From NCBI GenBank assembly GCA_031253995.1, contig JAIRVG010000031.1, forward strand, positions 1-64,000: a stretch of DNA of 64,000 bases, written 5' to 3'. A model generated the notes under the pieces. The model saw only the letters and a program-made list of their open reading frames with translations, was not told where the DNA came from and did not search any database. Source of the stretch: Paucimonas sp. (GTDB taxonomy: Bacteria > Pseudomonadota > Gammaproteobacteria > Pseudomonadales > Pseudomonadaceae). The translations under genes were made by a program, and so were the position numbers. Positions 1-9,073 of this stretch are shown here, in pieces. How positions within the stretch are numbered: the first letter of the stretch is position 1; the number at the start of each line of letters is the position of its first letter.

Positions 1-914
1 CCGCCACGGAACACGCCTTCGAGTTCCTGGATGATCTTGCCGTTGCCGCGAACCGGGCCGTCGAGGCGCTGCAGGTTGCAGTTGATGACGAAGATCAGGT
101 TGTCCAGCTTCTCGCGGCCGGCCAGGGCGATCGCGCCCAGGGATTCCGGCTCGTCGCACTCGCCGTCGCCCATGAAGCACCAGACTTTCTGCTTGCCGGC
201 AGGGATGTAGCCGCGGGCTTCCAGGTACTTCATGAAGCGCGCCTGGTAGATCGCCTGGATCGGGCCCAGACCCATGGAAACGGTCGGGAACTGCCAGAAG
301 TCAGGCATCAGCCATGGGTGCGGGTAGGACGACAGGCCGTTGCCATCGACTTCCTGACGGAAGTTGTTCATCTGGTCTTCGCTGATGCGACCTTCCATGA
401 AGGCGCGGGCGTAGACGCCTGGCGAGGCGTGGCCCTGGAAGAAGATCAGGTCGCCGCCGTGCTCTTCGGTCGGAGCCTGGAAGAAGTAGTTGAAGCCGAT
501 GTCATACAAGGTGGCGCTGGAGGCGAACGAAGAAATGTGGCCGCCCAGGTCCGAGTCCTTCAGGTTGGTGCGCATTACCATGGCCAGCGCGTTCCAGCGC
601 ACCAGGGAGCGAATGCGGCGTTCCATGAACAGGTCGCCAGGCATGCGTGCTTCGTGGGTGACTGGAATGGTGTTGCGGTATGGCGTGGTGATTGCGTACG
701 GCAGCTGCGAGCCACTACGGGTGGCCAGCTCGCCCATACGGGTCATCAGGTAGTGAGCGCGGTCTTCGCCTTCTTTGTCGAGGACCGACTCCAGGGCGTC
801 CAGCCATTCCTGGGTTTCGACGGGATCGAGGTCTTGCATGGCTTGCTCCAGGGCGGAAAGGCTTCCAGAATCGGTTGCCTGAAGTTTGCGACTGGCCTTT
901 TGGGCAGACGACAT
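1..914 (-). CDS. aceE: Pyruvate dehydrogenase E1 component (partial, N-terminal ~304 residues)
   Basis: Reading the minus strand from the ATG at 912-914 gives MSSAQKASRKLQATDSG..., continuing through DPVETQEWLDALE, GGHISSFASSATLYD and CFMGDGECDEPESLGAIA, which are hallmarks of the homodimeric E1p thiamine-diphosphate enzyme. GDGECDEPES is the start of the ThDP/Mg-binding motif. The enzyme decarboxylates pyruvate and acetylates the lipoyl groups of AceF in the cytoplasmic pyruvate dehydrogenase complex. The gene runs off the left edge, so roughly the C-terminal two thirds are not seen. It is divergent from glnE, and two palindromic operators lie just upstream (950-1016). Identity is firm; the start is supported by the family N-terminus. 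Confidence 0.95.
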   Translation of the reverse strand, partial: MSSAQKASRKLQATDSGSLSALEQAMQDLDPVETQEWLDALESVLDKEGEDRAHYLMTRMGELATRSGSQLPYAITTPYRNTIPVTHEARMPGDLFMERRIRSLVRWNALAMVMRTNLKDSDLGGHISSFASSATLYDIGFNYFFQAPTEEHGGDLIFFQGHASPGVYARAFMEGRISEDQMNNFRQEVDGNGLSSYPHPWLMPDFWQFPTVSMGLGPIQAIYQARFMKYLEARGYIPAGKQKVWCFMGDGECDEPESLGAIALAGREKLDNLIFVINCNLQRLDGPVRGNGKIIQELEGVFRG

Positions 915-949
915 GAATTCTTGGATTACCGGAGGTAGTCCCGGCGGCG

Positions 950-964
950 TGTAGTTTTACTACA
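950..964. promoter_or_regulatory. Palindromic operator 1 upstream of aceE
   Basis: TGTAGTTTTACTACA is an inverted repeat (GTAGT-TTT-ACTAC) 36 bases upstream of the aceE start codon. Together with the copy at 1003-1015 it has the symmetry of a GntR/PdhR-type or similar dimeric repressor site. The regulator is not identified; calling it a pyruvate/acetate-responsive operator is inference. Confidence 0.55.
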
Positions 965-1002
965 AATCGTTCCTCATTACATGCCTTCGACTGAAAAAAG
1001 CA

Positions 1003-1015
1003 GTAGTAAAACTAC
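1003..1015. promoter_or_regulatory. Palindromic operator 2 upstream of aceE
   Basis: GTAGTAAAACTAC is the exact reverse complement of the core of the copy at 951-963. The two centres are 52 bases apart, close to five helical turns, so two dimers would sit on the same face of the DNA. A TGTAATG -10-like sequence on the minus strand lies between them, consistent with control of aceE transcription. Confidence 0.55.
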
Positions 1016-1222
1016 ATCGGAACGACGTCCGGCCATCCGTTGGCTTGTGAGATAAAACGATACCGGTGATTGAAAACCGGTTACGAAAAGGTCTGCTGTG
1101 ATGTTTTCTGCCAAAAAAACCGGATTTGCAGCTATTTCCAACTTTTGTACGACAGTCCAACCCGGGCCGCGTTCCGCCCGTCTCGTCACTGCCTGCCTTT
1201 TCCCGCGGATCAAGGATAGACC

Positions 1223-4156
1223 ATGAGCCTGCCTTCGCTGGTCGAACTGCCAGAAACCCTGAAAACCACCGCCCTCAATAATGAACAGGCCCTGCGCGAT
1301 GCCGTGGCGGCCCTCGACGGCCTTGCCCTGGACGACTGGAGCAGCGAGCGCTGGCGCGCCTTCGCCCGCGTCTCGGCGGCCAGCGTGTTCGTCCTCGAAC
1401 AGAGCCTGCGCGACCCGGCGATGCTCCTCGACCTCGTGGCCAGCGGCGACCTCGACCGGCGCTTCGCCCCCGGCGAGCTGTGCGCGCAACTGGCCGCCGC
1501 CGCCACTGCCGCCAGCACCGAGGACGAACTGGCGCGCAACCTGCGCCGCCAGCGCAACCGCCACCAGGTGCGCATCATCTGGCGCGACGTGACCCGCCAG
1601 GCCGACCTGGTCGAAACCTGCCGCGACCTCTCCGACATGGCCGACGCCGCCATCGACCAGGCCTACCAATGGCTCTACCCACGCCTGTGCGAGCAGTTCG
1701 GCACGCCCACCGGCCACCGCAGCGGCCTGCCGCAGCACATGGTGGTGCTGGGCATGGGCAAGCTGGGCGCCGTGGAACTCAACCTGTCCTCGGACATCGA
1801 CCTGATCTTCGCCTACCCCGAAGGCGGCGAGACCACCGGGGTCAAGCGCTCGCTGGAGAACCAGGAGTTCTTCACCCGCCTCGGCCAGCGCCTGATCAAG
1901 GCGCTGGACCCGATCACCGTCGACGGCTTCGTCTTCCGCGTCGACATGCGCCTGCGCCCCTACGGCTCGTCCGGCGCCCTGGTCCTGAGCTTCAACGCCC
2001 TGGAGCAGTACTACCAGGACCAGGGCCGCGACTGGGAACGCTACGCCATGATCAAGGCCCGCGTGGTGGCCGGCGACCAGGCCGCAGGCGCGCAGTTGCA
2101 GGAGATGCTGCGACCGTTCGTCTACCGCCGCTACCTGGACTTCTCCGCCATCGAGGCGCTGCGCACCATGAAGCAGCTGATCCAGCAGGAAGTCCGGCGC
2201 AAGGGCATGTCCGGCAACATCAAGCTCGGCGCCGGCGGCATCCGCGAGGTGGAGTTCATCGCCCAGGCCTTCCAGCTGATCCACGGCGGCCGCGACCTGA
2301 GCCTGCAACAACGTCCCCTCCTTAAAGTGCTGGCGACCCTGGAAGGCCAGGGCTACCTGCCCGCCGCGGTGGTCGACGAACTGCGCGAAGGCTACGAATT
2401 CCTGCGCTACACCGAACACGCGATCCAGGCCATCGGCGACCGCCAGACCCAGATGCTGCCAGACGACGACCTGGACCGGGCGCGCATCGCCTTTATGCTC
2501 GGCTTCCCCGACTGGGACGCCTTCCACGCCCAGCTGATGCACTGGCGCGGGCGCATCGACTGGCACTTCCGCCAGGTCATCGCCGACCCGGACGAAGAAG
2601 AAGGCGAAGGTGAAGTGGTGGTCGGCGGCGAATGGCTGCCGCTCTGGGAAGAAGCCCAGGACGAGGAAGCCGCCTGCCGCCAGCTGGAAGACGCCGGCTT
2701 CCGCGACGCCCCGCGTGCCCTCAAGCTGCTCGCCGGCCTGCGCTCCAGCCCGCAACTGCGGGCCATGCAGCGCCTCGGTCGCGAGCGCCTCGATGCCTTT
2801 ATTCCGCGCCTGCTGGCCCAGGCCGTGGAGCACGACGACCCGGACCTGGTGCTGGAACGGGTGCTGCCGCTGGTGGAAGCCGTGGCCCGCCGCTCCGCCT
2901 ACCTGGTGCTGCTCACCGAGAACCCCGGCGCCCTGCGTCGCCTGCTCACCCTGTGCGCCGCCAGCCCGTGGATCGCCGAGCAGATCGCCCGCTTCCCGCT
3001 GCTGCTCGACGAACTCCTTAATGAAAGCCGCCTGTTCAGCCCGCCGAAGGCGCCGGAACTGGCTGCCGAACTGCGCGAGCGCCTGACCCGCATCCCCGAG
3101 GACGACCTGGAACAGCAGATGGAGGCCCTGCGCCACTTCAAGCTGGCCCACAGCCTGCGCGTCGCCGCCTCGGAAATCGCCGGCAGCCTGCCGCTGATGA
3201 AGGTCAGCGACTATCTCACCTGGCTCGCCGAAGCCATCCTCAACCAGGTGCTGGCCCTGGCCTGGCGCCAGACCGTGGCCCGCCACGGCCGTCCGCAGCG
3301 CAGCGACGGCAGCCCGTGCGACCCCGGCTTCATCATCGTCGGCTACGGCAAGGTCGGCGGCATCGAGCTTGGCCATGGCTCGGACCTCGACCTGGTATTC
3401 GTCCACGACGGCGACCCGCAGGCCGAAACCGATGGCGCCAAGCCGATCGACAGCGCGCAGTTCTTCACCCGCCTGGGCCAGCGCATCATCCACCTGCTGA
3501 CCACCCAGACCAACTCCGGCCAGCTCTACGACGTCGACATGCGCCTGCGCCCGTCCGGCGCCTCGGGGCTGCTGGTGAGCTCGGTGGGCGCCTTCGAGCG
3601 CTACCAGCAGAACGAAGCCTGGACCTGGGAACACCAGGCCCTGGTCCGTGCCCGGGTGCTGGTGGGCTGCGAACAGGTCGGCGCGGCATTCGAGGATGTG
3701 CGTGCACGGGTCCTCGGCAAACAGCGCGACCTCGCCGCCCTGCGCGCCGAAGTCAGCGACATGCGGGCCAAGATGCGCGACAACCTGGGGACCAAAAGCA
3801 CCGCCGCCGGCACTGCGGCCAATGCCTGTGACGCCGGCGTTCCCTTCGATATCAAGCAGGATGCCGGTGGTATCGTCGATATTGAATTTATGGTGCAATA
3901 CGCCGCGCTCGCCTGGTCCCACACCCATCCGGCGCTGCTGCGCTACACCGACAACATCCGCATCCTCGAAGGGCTTGAGGAAGCCGGGCTGATGCCCGCC
4001 AGCGATGCCGTGCTGCTGCGCGAGGTGTACAAGGCGTTCCGCTCCGCCGCGCACCGCCAGGCCTTGCAGAAACAGGCCGGGGTGATCGATGCGGCGCAGT
4101 TCGCCACGGAACGCCGCGAAGTACGGCGCATCTGGGGAGAACTGGGACTGAGCTGA
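1223..4156 (+). CDS. glnE: Bifunctional glutamine synthetase adenylyltransferase / adenylyl-removing enzyme
   Basis: The 977-residue product has the two nucleotidyltransferase domains of GlnE: the N-terminal adenylyl-removase with GMGKLGAVELNLSSDIDL at about residues 177-194, and the C-terminal adenylyltransferase with GYGKVGGIELGHGSDLDL at about 707-724. Both keep the paired Asp residues (DID, DLD) that bind metal. GlnE adds AMP to, or phosphorolytically removes it from, a tyrosine of glutamine synthetase in response to PII (GlnK/GlnB), thereby tuning nitrogen assimilation. Length matches the family. It lies between divergent aceE and the LPS-core operon, the usual Pseudomonas position. The ATG at 1223 follows an AAGGA ribosome-binding site. 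Confidence 0.97.
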   Translation: MSLPSLVELPETLKTTALNNEQALRDAVAALDGLALDDWSSERWRAFARVSAASVFVLEQSLRDPAMLLDLVASGDLDRRFAPGELCAQLAAAATAASTEDELARNLRRQRNRHQVRIIWRDVTRQADLVETCRDLSDMADAAIDQAYQWLYPRLCEQFGTPTGHRSGLPQHMVVLGMGKLGAVELNLSSDIDLIFAYPEGGETTGVKRSLENQEFFTRLGQRLIKALDPITVDGFVFRVDMRLRPYGSSGALVLSFNALEQYYQDQGRDWERYAMIKARVVAGDQAAGAQLQEMLRPFVYRRYLDFSAIEALRTMKQLIQQEVRRKGMSGNIKLGAGGIREVEFIAQAFQLIHGGRDLSLQQRPLLKVLATLEGQGYLPAAVVDELREGYEFLRYTEHAIQAIGDRQTQMLPDDDLDRARIAFMLGFPDWDAFHAQLMHWRGRIDWHFRQVIADPDEEEGEGEVVVGGEWLPLWEEAQDEEAACRQLEDAGFRDAPRALKLLAGLRSSPQLRAMQRLGRERLDAFIPRLLAQAVEHDDPDLVLERVLPLVEAVARRSAYLVLLTENPGALRRLLTLCAASPWIAEQIARFPLLLDELLNESRLFSPPKAPELAAELRERLTRIPEDDLEQQMEALRHFKLAHSLRVAASEIAGSLPLMKVSDYLTWLAEAILNQVLALAWRQTVARHGRPQRSDGSPCDPGFIIVGYGKVGGIELGHGSDLDLVFVHDGDPQAETDGAKPIDSAQFFTRLGQRIIHLLTTQTNSGQLYDVDMRLRPSGASGLLVSSVGAFERYQQNEAWTWEHQALVRARVLVGCEQVGAAFEDVRARVLGKQRDLAALRAEVSDMRAKMRDNLGTKSTAAGTAANACDAGVPFDIKQDAGGIVDIEFMVQYAALAWSHTHPALLRYTDNIRILEGLEEAGLMPASDAVLLREVYKAFRSAAHRQALQKQAGVIDAAQFATERREVRRIWGELGLS

Positions 4157-4193
4157 GCACAATGCGGATCCAGGCGGCAGGAAGCCAGCCAGT

Positions 4194-4223
4194 AGCCGCC
4201 TACACTCATGGGCGTAGGCGGCT
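4194..4223. terminator. Hairpin between glnE and waaF
   Basis: A perfect 10-bp stem (AGCCGCCTAC / GTAGGCGGCT) with a 10-base loop lies 38 bases after the glnE stop and about 85 bases before waaF. There is no T-run after it on either strand, so it is a weak intrinsic terminator at best; it may instead be a 5' leader structure of the waa operon. Confidence 0.4.
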
Positions 4224-4306
4224 GTAACCGAGCCTGAATATAAAGAGGGGAGGCCAGGGCTGTTGGAAAACAGACTGCAGCCTCCCTGATCGTTTCTGGA
4301 TAAAGC

Positions 4307-5353
4307 ATGAGAATTTTGATAATCGGGCCCAGCTGGGTGGGCGACATGGTGATGGCGCAGACGCTGTTCCAGGTCCTGAAGCAGCGTCACGCCGACTGCG
4401 TGATCGACGTGCTGGCCCCCGAGTGGAGCCGGCCGATCCTCGAACGCATGCCCGAAGTGCGCCAGGCCTTGAGCTTCCCGCTCGGCCACGGCGTGCTCGA
4501 CCTGGCCACGCGCCGGCGCATCGGCAAGTCCCTGGCCGGCCAGTACGACCAGGCGATCCTCCTGCCCAACTCGCTGAAGTCGGCGCTGGTGCCGTTCTTC
4601 GCGCGCATTCCCAAGCGCACCGGCTGGCGCGGCGAATTCCGCTACGGCCTGCTCAACGACGTGCGGCGCCTGGACAAGGCCCGCTACCCGCTGATGATCG
4701 AGCGCTTCATGGCCCTCGCCTACCCCGACGGCAGCGACCTGCCCCAGCCCTACCCGCGACCGAGCCTGCGCATCGAGGATGCCAGCCGCGCCGCCGCGCT
4801 GGCGAAATTCGGCCTGGAGCTGGACCGTCCGGTCCTGGCCCTGTGCCCCGGCGCCGAGTTCGGCGAGGCGAAGAAGTGGCCTTCGGAGCACTACGCGAAG
4901 ATCGCCGAACTGAAGATCCGCGAAGGCTGGCAGGTGTGGCTGTTCGGCTCGAAGAACGACCATCCGGTCGGCGAGCAGATCCGCGACCGCCTGATCCCCG
5001 GCTTCCGCGAGGAATCGTACAACCTGGCCGGGGAAACCTCCCTGGCCGAGGCCATCGACCTGCTGTCCTGCGCCGATGCCGTGGTCTCCAACGACTCCGG
5101 CCTGATGCACGTCGCCGCGGCGCTGAATCGTCCGCTGGTGGCGGTGTACGGCTCCACCTCGCCGGGCTTCACCCCGCCGCTGGCCGACCAGGTCGAAGTG
5201 GTGCGCCTGGGCCTGGACTGCAGCCCCTGCTTCGACCGCACCTGCCGCTATGGCCACTACAACTGCCTGCGCCAGCTGGAGCCCGACGCCGTCGCGGCGG
5301 CGCTGCAGCGGCTCAACGGTCCGTCGCTGGTCGACCTGGCAGAGGTCGAATAA
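4307..5353 (+). CDS. waaF: ADP-heptose:LPS heptosyltransferase II
   Basis: The 348-residue GT9-family glycosyltransferase begins MRILIIGPSWVGDMVMAQ, the nucleotide-sugar transferase N-terminus typical of WaaF. Its ADP-heptose pocket motifs include CPGAEFGEAKKWP (about residue 185) and VVSNDSGLMHVAAAL (about 263). WaaF adds the second L-glycero-D-manno-heptose to the inner core of lipopolysaccharide on the cytoplasmic face of the inner membrane. Cysteines near the C-terminus (CSPCFDRTC) are usual in the family. It is the first gene of a tightly packed operon; the stop TAA directly abuts the GTG of waaC. Confidence 0.96.
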   Translation: MRILIIGPSWVGDMVMAQTLFQVLKQRHADCVIDVLAPEWSRPILERMPEVRQALSFPLGHGVLDLATRRRIGKSLAGQYDQAILLPNSLKSALVPFFARIPKRTGWRGEFRYGLLNDVRRLDKARYPLMIERFMALAYPDGSDLPQPYPRPSLRIEDASRAAALAKFGLELDRPVLALCPGAEFGEAKKWPSEHYAKIAELKIREGWQVWLFGSKNDHPVGEQIRDRLIPGFREESYNLAGETSLAEAIDLLSCADAVVSNDSGLMHVAAALNRPLVAVYGSTSPGFTPPLADQVEVVRLGLDCSPCFDRTCRYGHYNCLRQLEPDAVAAALQRLNGPSLVDLAEVE

Positions 5354-6415
5354 GTGCGGGTGCTGCTGATCAAGACCTCATCCCTGGGCGACGTGATCCA
5401 CGCCCTGCCGGCGCTGACCGATGCCGCCCATGCCATCCCCGGCATCAAGTTCGACTGGGTGGTGGAAGAAGGCTTCGCCGAGATCCCCACCTGGCACCCG
5501 GCGGTGGACCAGGTCATTCCCGTGGCGATCCGCCGCTGGCGCAAGAACCTCTGGCAGACCTTCAAGAGCGGCGAATGGCGCCAGTTCAAGCAACGCCTGC
5601 GCGAGCGCAAGTACGACCTGGTGATCGACGCCCAGGGCCTGGTCAAGAGCGCCTGGCTGACCCGCTACGTGAAGAAGACCCCGGTGGCCGGCCTGGACCG
5701 TTATTCGGCCCGCGAAGGCTTCGCCAGCCGCTTCTATGACCGCCGCCTGTCGGTCGCCACCGGCCAGCACGCCGTGGAGCGGGTGCGCCAGCTGTTCGCC
5801 CTGGCCCTGGGCTACGACATCCCCGAGGGCATCGGCAACTACGGCCTGGACCGCAGCCGCCTGGAGCAGATCGGCGTGGCGCCCTACGTGGTGTTCCTGC
5901 ATGGCACCACCTGGGACACCAAGCACTGGCCCGAGCTGTACTGGCGCCAGCTGGCCGAGCGCCTCGGTCGCGCCGGCCTGCAGATCTGCCTGCCCTGGGG
6001 CAACCCGGCGGAGAAGGCCCGCGCCGAACGCATCGCCCAGGGCTTGAAGAACGCCCGGGTGCTACCCAAATTGAACCTGGCCGGGGTCGGCAAGGTGCTG
6101 GCCTCGGCCAAGGCCTGCGTGGCCGTGGACACCGGGCTCGGGCACCTGGCGGCAGCGCTGGACGTGCCGACCATCTCGCTGTTCGGCCCGACCAACCCGG
6201 GCCTCACCGGGGCCTATGGCAAGTCCCAGGTCCACGTGGCCAGCGACTTCCCCTGTGCGCCGTGCATGCGCAAGAAGTGCACCTACAAGCCGAGCGCCGA
6301 GGAACTGCGCCGGTTCGATCTCAAACGTGAGTGGCCGCTGTGCTTCACTCGCCTGAATCCCGAACGTGTGGCGCGCCAGTTGGGCGAGCTGCTGCGGGCC
6401 GAGGATGTTCGTTGA
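5354..6415 (+). CDS. waaC: LPS heptosyltransferase I
   Basis: The 353-residue GT9 transferase starts at GTG 5354, immediately after the waaF stop, giving MRVLLIKTSSLGDVIHALPA, the canonical WaaC N-terminus. Later motifs HGTTWDTKHWPE and AVDTGLGHLAAALDVPTIS, and the C-terminal CAPCMRKKCTY, fit the family. WaaC attaches the first heptose to Kdo2-lipid A. Its stop overlaps the waaG start (ATGA at 6413-6417), indicating translational coupling. Loss of this step gives deep-rough LPS in Pseudomonas (family knowledge). Confidence 0.96.
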   Translation: MRVLLIKTSSLGDVIHALPALTDAAHAIPGIKFDWVVEEGFAEIPTWHPAVDQVIPVAIRRWRKNLWQTFKSGEWRQFKQRLRERKYDLVIDAQGLVKSAWLTRYVKKTPVAGLDRYSAREGFASRFYDRRLSVATGQHAVERVRQLFALALGYDIPEGIGNYGLDRSRLEQIGVAPYVVFLHGTTWDTKHWPELYWRQLAERLGRAGLQICLPWGNPAEKARAERIAQGLKNARVLPKLNLAGVGKVLASAKACVAVDTGLGHLAAALDVPTISLFGPTNPGLTGAYGKSQVHVASDFPCAPCMRKKCTYKPSAEELRRFDLKREWPLCFTRLNPERVARQLGELLRAEDVR

Positions 6416-7536
6416 TGCAACTGGCTTTCGTGCTCTACAAGTATTTCCCCTTCGGTGGCCTGCAGCGTGACTTCATGCGCATCGCCCTGGAATGCCAGCG
6501 GCGCGGGCACCAGATCCGCGTCTACACCCTGATCTGGGAAGGCGACGTGCCGCCCGGCTTCGAGGTGCTGGTGGCGCCGGTCAAGGCGCTGTTCAACCAT
6601 CGGCGCAACGAGAAGCTCAGCGCCTGGATGGAAGCGGACCTGGCCAAGCGTCCCGTGGACCGCCTGATCGGCTTCAACAAGATGCCCGGCCTGGACGTCT
6701 ACTACGCCGCCGACGGCTGCTTCGAGGACAAGGCGCAGACCCTGCGCGGCAGCCTGTACCGGCGCTGGGGCCGCTACCGGCACTTCGCCGAGTACGAGCG
6801 CGCGGTATTCGCCCGCGATGCGCGCACCGAGATCCTGATGATTTCCGAAGTGCAGCAACCGCTGTTCATCAAGCACTACGGCACCCAGGAAGAACGCTTC
6901 CACCTGCTGCCGCCGGGCATCTCCCAGGACCGCCGGGCCCCGGCCAATGCCGCCGAGATCCGCGCCGAATTCCGCCGCGAGTTCAACCTGGGCGACGACG
7001 ACCTGCTGCTGGTGCAGATCGGCTCCGGCTTCAAGACCAAGGGCACCGACCGCAGCCTCAAGGCCCTCGCCGCCCTGCCCCCGGCCCTGCGCAAGCGCAC
7101 GCGGCTGATGGTCATCGGCCAGGACGACCCCAAGGTATTCCAGCTGCAGAGCACCGCCCTCGGCCTGGGTGACCAGGTGCAGTTCCTCAAGGGCCGCAGC
7201 GATATCCCGCGTTTCCTGCTCGGCGCCGACGTGCTGATCCACCCGGCCTACAACGAGAACACCGGCACCGTGCTGCTGGAGGCCCTGGTCGCCGGCCTGC
7301 CGGTGCTGGTCACCGCGGTGTGCGGCTACGCCCACTACATCGCCGAGGCCGACAGCGGCCTGGTGCTGGACGAGCCATTCGAACAGGAGCAGCTCAACGG
7401 CTACCTGCAACGCATGCTCGAAGACCCGGCGGCCCGCGCCAGCTGGGGCCAGAACGGCCTGGCCTTCGCCGAGACCGCCGACCTGTACAGCATGCCCGAG
7501 CATGCCGCCGACGTGATCCTCGGGGAGCGCCCATGA
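6415..7536 (+). CDS. waaG: LPS core glucosyltransferase I (UDP-sugar:heptose transferase)
   Basis: From ATG 6415, overlapping the waaC stop, the protein is 373 residues and begins MQLAFVLYKYFPFGGLQRD, the WaaG GT4 N-terminus with the acceptor-side FGGLQRD motif. The C-terminal Rossmann domain has GSGFKTKGTDR and HPAYNENTGTVLLEAL, the latter containing the E-x7-E-like nucleotide-sugar motif. It transfers the first hexose/hexosamine of the outer core onto heptose II. An in-frame upstream ATG at 6331 lies inside waaC and is not used. The stop overlaps the waaP start by four bases. Confidence 0.95.
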   Translation: MQLAFVLYKYFPFGGLQRDFMRIALECQRRGHQIRVYTLIWEGDVPPGFEVLVAPVKALFNHRRNEKLSAWMEADLAKRPVDRLIGFNKMPGLDVYYAADGCFEDKAQTLRGSLYRRWGRYRHFAEYERAVFARDARTEILMISEVQQPLFIKHYGTQEERFHLLPPGISQDRRAPANAAEIRAEFRREFNLGDDDLLLVQIGSGFKTKGTDRSLKALAALPPALRKRTRLMVIGQDDPKVFQLQSTALGLGDQVQFLKGRSDIPRFLLGADVLIHPAYNENTGTVLLEALVAGLPVLVTAVCGYAHYIAEADSGLVLDEPFEQEQLNGYLQRMLEDPAARASWGQNGLAFAETADLYSMPEHAADVILGERP

Positions 7537-8339
7537 AGCTGATCCTGGCAGAACCCTTCAAGCGCCTATGGGCCGGTCGCGACCCGTTCGACGCCGTCGA
7601 AGCCCTGCAGGGCGAGGTCTACCGCGAGCTGGAAGGCCGCCGCACCCTGCGCACCGAGGTCGAGGGCGAAGGCTTCTTCGTCAAGATCCACCGCGGCATC
7701 GGCTGGGGCGAGATCTTCAAGAACCTGTTCAGCGCCAAGCTGCCGGTGCTCGGCGCCGGCCAGGAATGGAAAGCCATCCAGCGCCTGCATGAAGTCGGCG
7801 TGCCGACCATGACCGCGGTGGCCTTCGGCGAGCGCGGCAGCAACCCGGCGACCCAGCATTCGTTCATCGTCACCGAGGAACTGGCGCCCACCATCAGCCT
7901 CGAAGACTTCAGCATCGACTGGGTCCGCCAGCCGCCGGAGCCCCGGCTCAAGCGCGCGCTGATCGCCGAGGTGGCGAAGATGACCGGCGGCATGCACCGC
8001 GCCGGGGTCAACCACCGCGACTGCTACATCTGCCACTTCCTCCTGCACACCGACCGTCCGGTGACGGCGGATGACTTCCGCCTGTCGGTCATCGACCTGC
8101 ACCGCGCCCAGACCCGTGACACCATCACCCGGCGCTGGCGCGACAAGGACCTGGCCGCCCTGTATTTCTCGGCGCTGGACATCGGCCTGACCCGGCGCGA
8201 CAAGCTGCGCTTCCTGCGCGGCTATTTCCAGCAGCCGCTGCGCCAGGTCCTCGCGGAACACGCCAGCCTGCTGCGCTGGCTGGACGGCAAGGCGCAAAAG
8301 CTCTATGAGCGCAAGCAACGGTATGGGGACGCGCTCTGA
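7533..8339 (+). CDS. waaP: LPS core heptose(I) kinase
   Basis: The 268-residue product starting at ATG 7533 is a eukaryotic-like kinase-fold LPS kinase. The catalytic loop NHRDCYICHFLL lies around residues 160-171, with the HRD aspartate at D163; the metal-binding aspartate is in SVIDLHRAQ. WaaP phosphorylates O-4 of heptose I, which in Pseudomonas is essential for outer-membrane integrity and LPS export (established for P. aeruginosa WaaP). It overlaps waaG by four bases and the next kinase gene by one base. Confidence 0.95.
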   Translation: MKLILAEPFKRLWAGRDPFDAVEALQGEVYRELEGRRTLRTEVEGEGFFVKIHRGIGWGEIFKNLFSAKLPVLGAGQEWKAIQRLHEVGVPTMTAVAFGERGSNPATQHSFIVTEELAPTISLEDFSIDWVRQPPEPRLKRALIAEVAKMTGGMHRAGVNHRDCYICHFLLHTDRPVTADDFRLSVIDLHRAQTRDTITRRWRDKDLAALYFSALDIGLTRRDKLRFLRGYFQQPLRQVLAEHASLLRWLDGKAQKLYERKQRYGDAL

Positions 8340-9073
8340 TGGCGGGTTGGACACTGGAGCCGAAGTACTCGGCCCTGGCAAAGGATTTCGGCAGTATCGA
8401 CGCAGTATTCGCCCTGCAGGGCGAGCGCCTGACCCGCGACCCGCTGAGCGAGGTGGTCCGCGTCGAGCGTGACGGCATCAACTACTACGTGAAGCGCTAC
8501 ACCGGCGCCGGCAAGCACCTGCGCCGCTATATCGGGCGGCCGCGGATCAAGGCCGAATGGCAGAACCTCAAGCAGTTCGCCAAGTGGCAGATCCCCACCG
8601 CCGAGGTGGTGGCCTGCGGCCTGGAGCGCAACGGCCTGAGTTTCGGCCGCGGCGCCATGATCACCCGCGAGCTGCCGCGCACCGAGGACCTGTCGGTGCT
8701 GGCCGAGCGCAACGATGCGCGCCTCAAGGATCGCCAGTGGGTCGACCACATCAGCCGCCAGCTGGCCCGCCACACGCGGATCATGCATGACCACCACTTC
8801 ACCCATAACGACCTGAAGTGGCGCAACCTGCTGGTGGACGACCAGGGCACGCTATTCTTCATCGACTGCCCCACCGGCGATTTCTGGTGGGGCTTCATGC
8901 TGCGCTATCGCATCACCAAGGACCTGGCGTGCCTGGACAAAGTGGCCAAGTATCACCTGTCGGCCACCCAGCGCCTGCGCTTCTACCTGCAATACCGCAA
9001 TCGGGCGCGCCTGAATGCCGCGGACAAGAAGCGCATCCGCCATATCGTGAAGTTTTTCGAGGGACGTGAATGA
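8339..9073 (+). CDS. LPS-core kinase, InaA/WapP-like
   Basis: This 244-residue kinase-fold protein contains VERDGINYYVKRYTGAGKH (ATP-lobe lysine region) and the catalytic loop FTHNDLKWRNLL with H156-N157-D158, followed by the DFG-like FIDCPTGDF. It belongs to the lipopolysaccharide kinase (Kdo/WaaP, InaA) group. By position directly after waaP it corresponds to the accessory heptose kinases called WapP/WapQ in P. aeruginosa; which sugar it phosphorylates cannot be read from sequence. The ATG overlaps the waaP stop (TGATG) and its own stop overlaps the next gene by four bases. Confidence 0.85.
   Translation: MAGWTLEPKYSALAKDFGSIDAVFALQGERLTRDPLSEVVRVERDGINYYVKRYTGAGKHLRRYIGRPRIKAEWQNLKQFAKWQIPTAEVVACGLERNGLSFGRGAMITRELPRTEDLSVLAERNDARLKDRQWVDHISRQLARHTRIMHDHHFTHNDLKWRNLLVDDQGTLFFIDCPTGDFWWGFMLRYRITKDLACLDKVAKYHLSATQRLRFYLQYRNRARLNAADKKRIRHIVKFFEGRE

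Larger units (their letters stand above)
915..1222. other. Divergent aceE/glnE intergenic region
   Basis: This 308-base gene-free stretch holds the aceE promoter side (left) with two palindromic operators at 950-964 and 1003-1015. The right half (about 1020-1200) has no palindrome that I can recognise and presumably carries the glnE promoter; an AAGGA ribosome-binding site lies a few bases before the glnE ATG. No small gene is convincing here. Confidence 0.6.

Noticed and set aside
977..5257. About 1400-codon open frame on the minus strand opposite glnE and waaF
   Set aside because: It mirrors the codon pattern of glnE/waaF; the translated sequence is repetitive Ala/Gly/Gln-rich with no recognisable domain.
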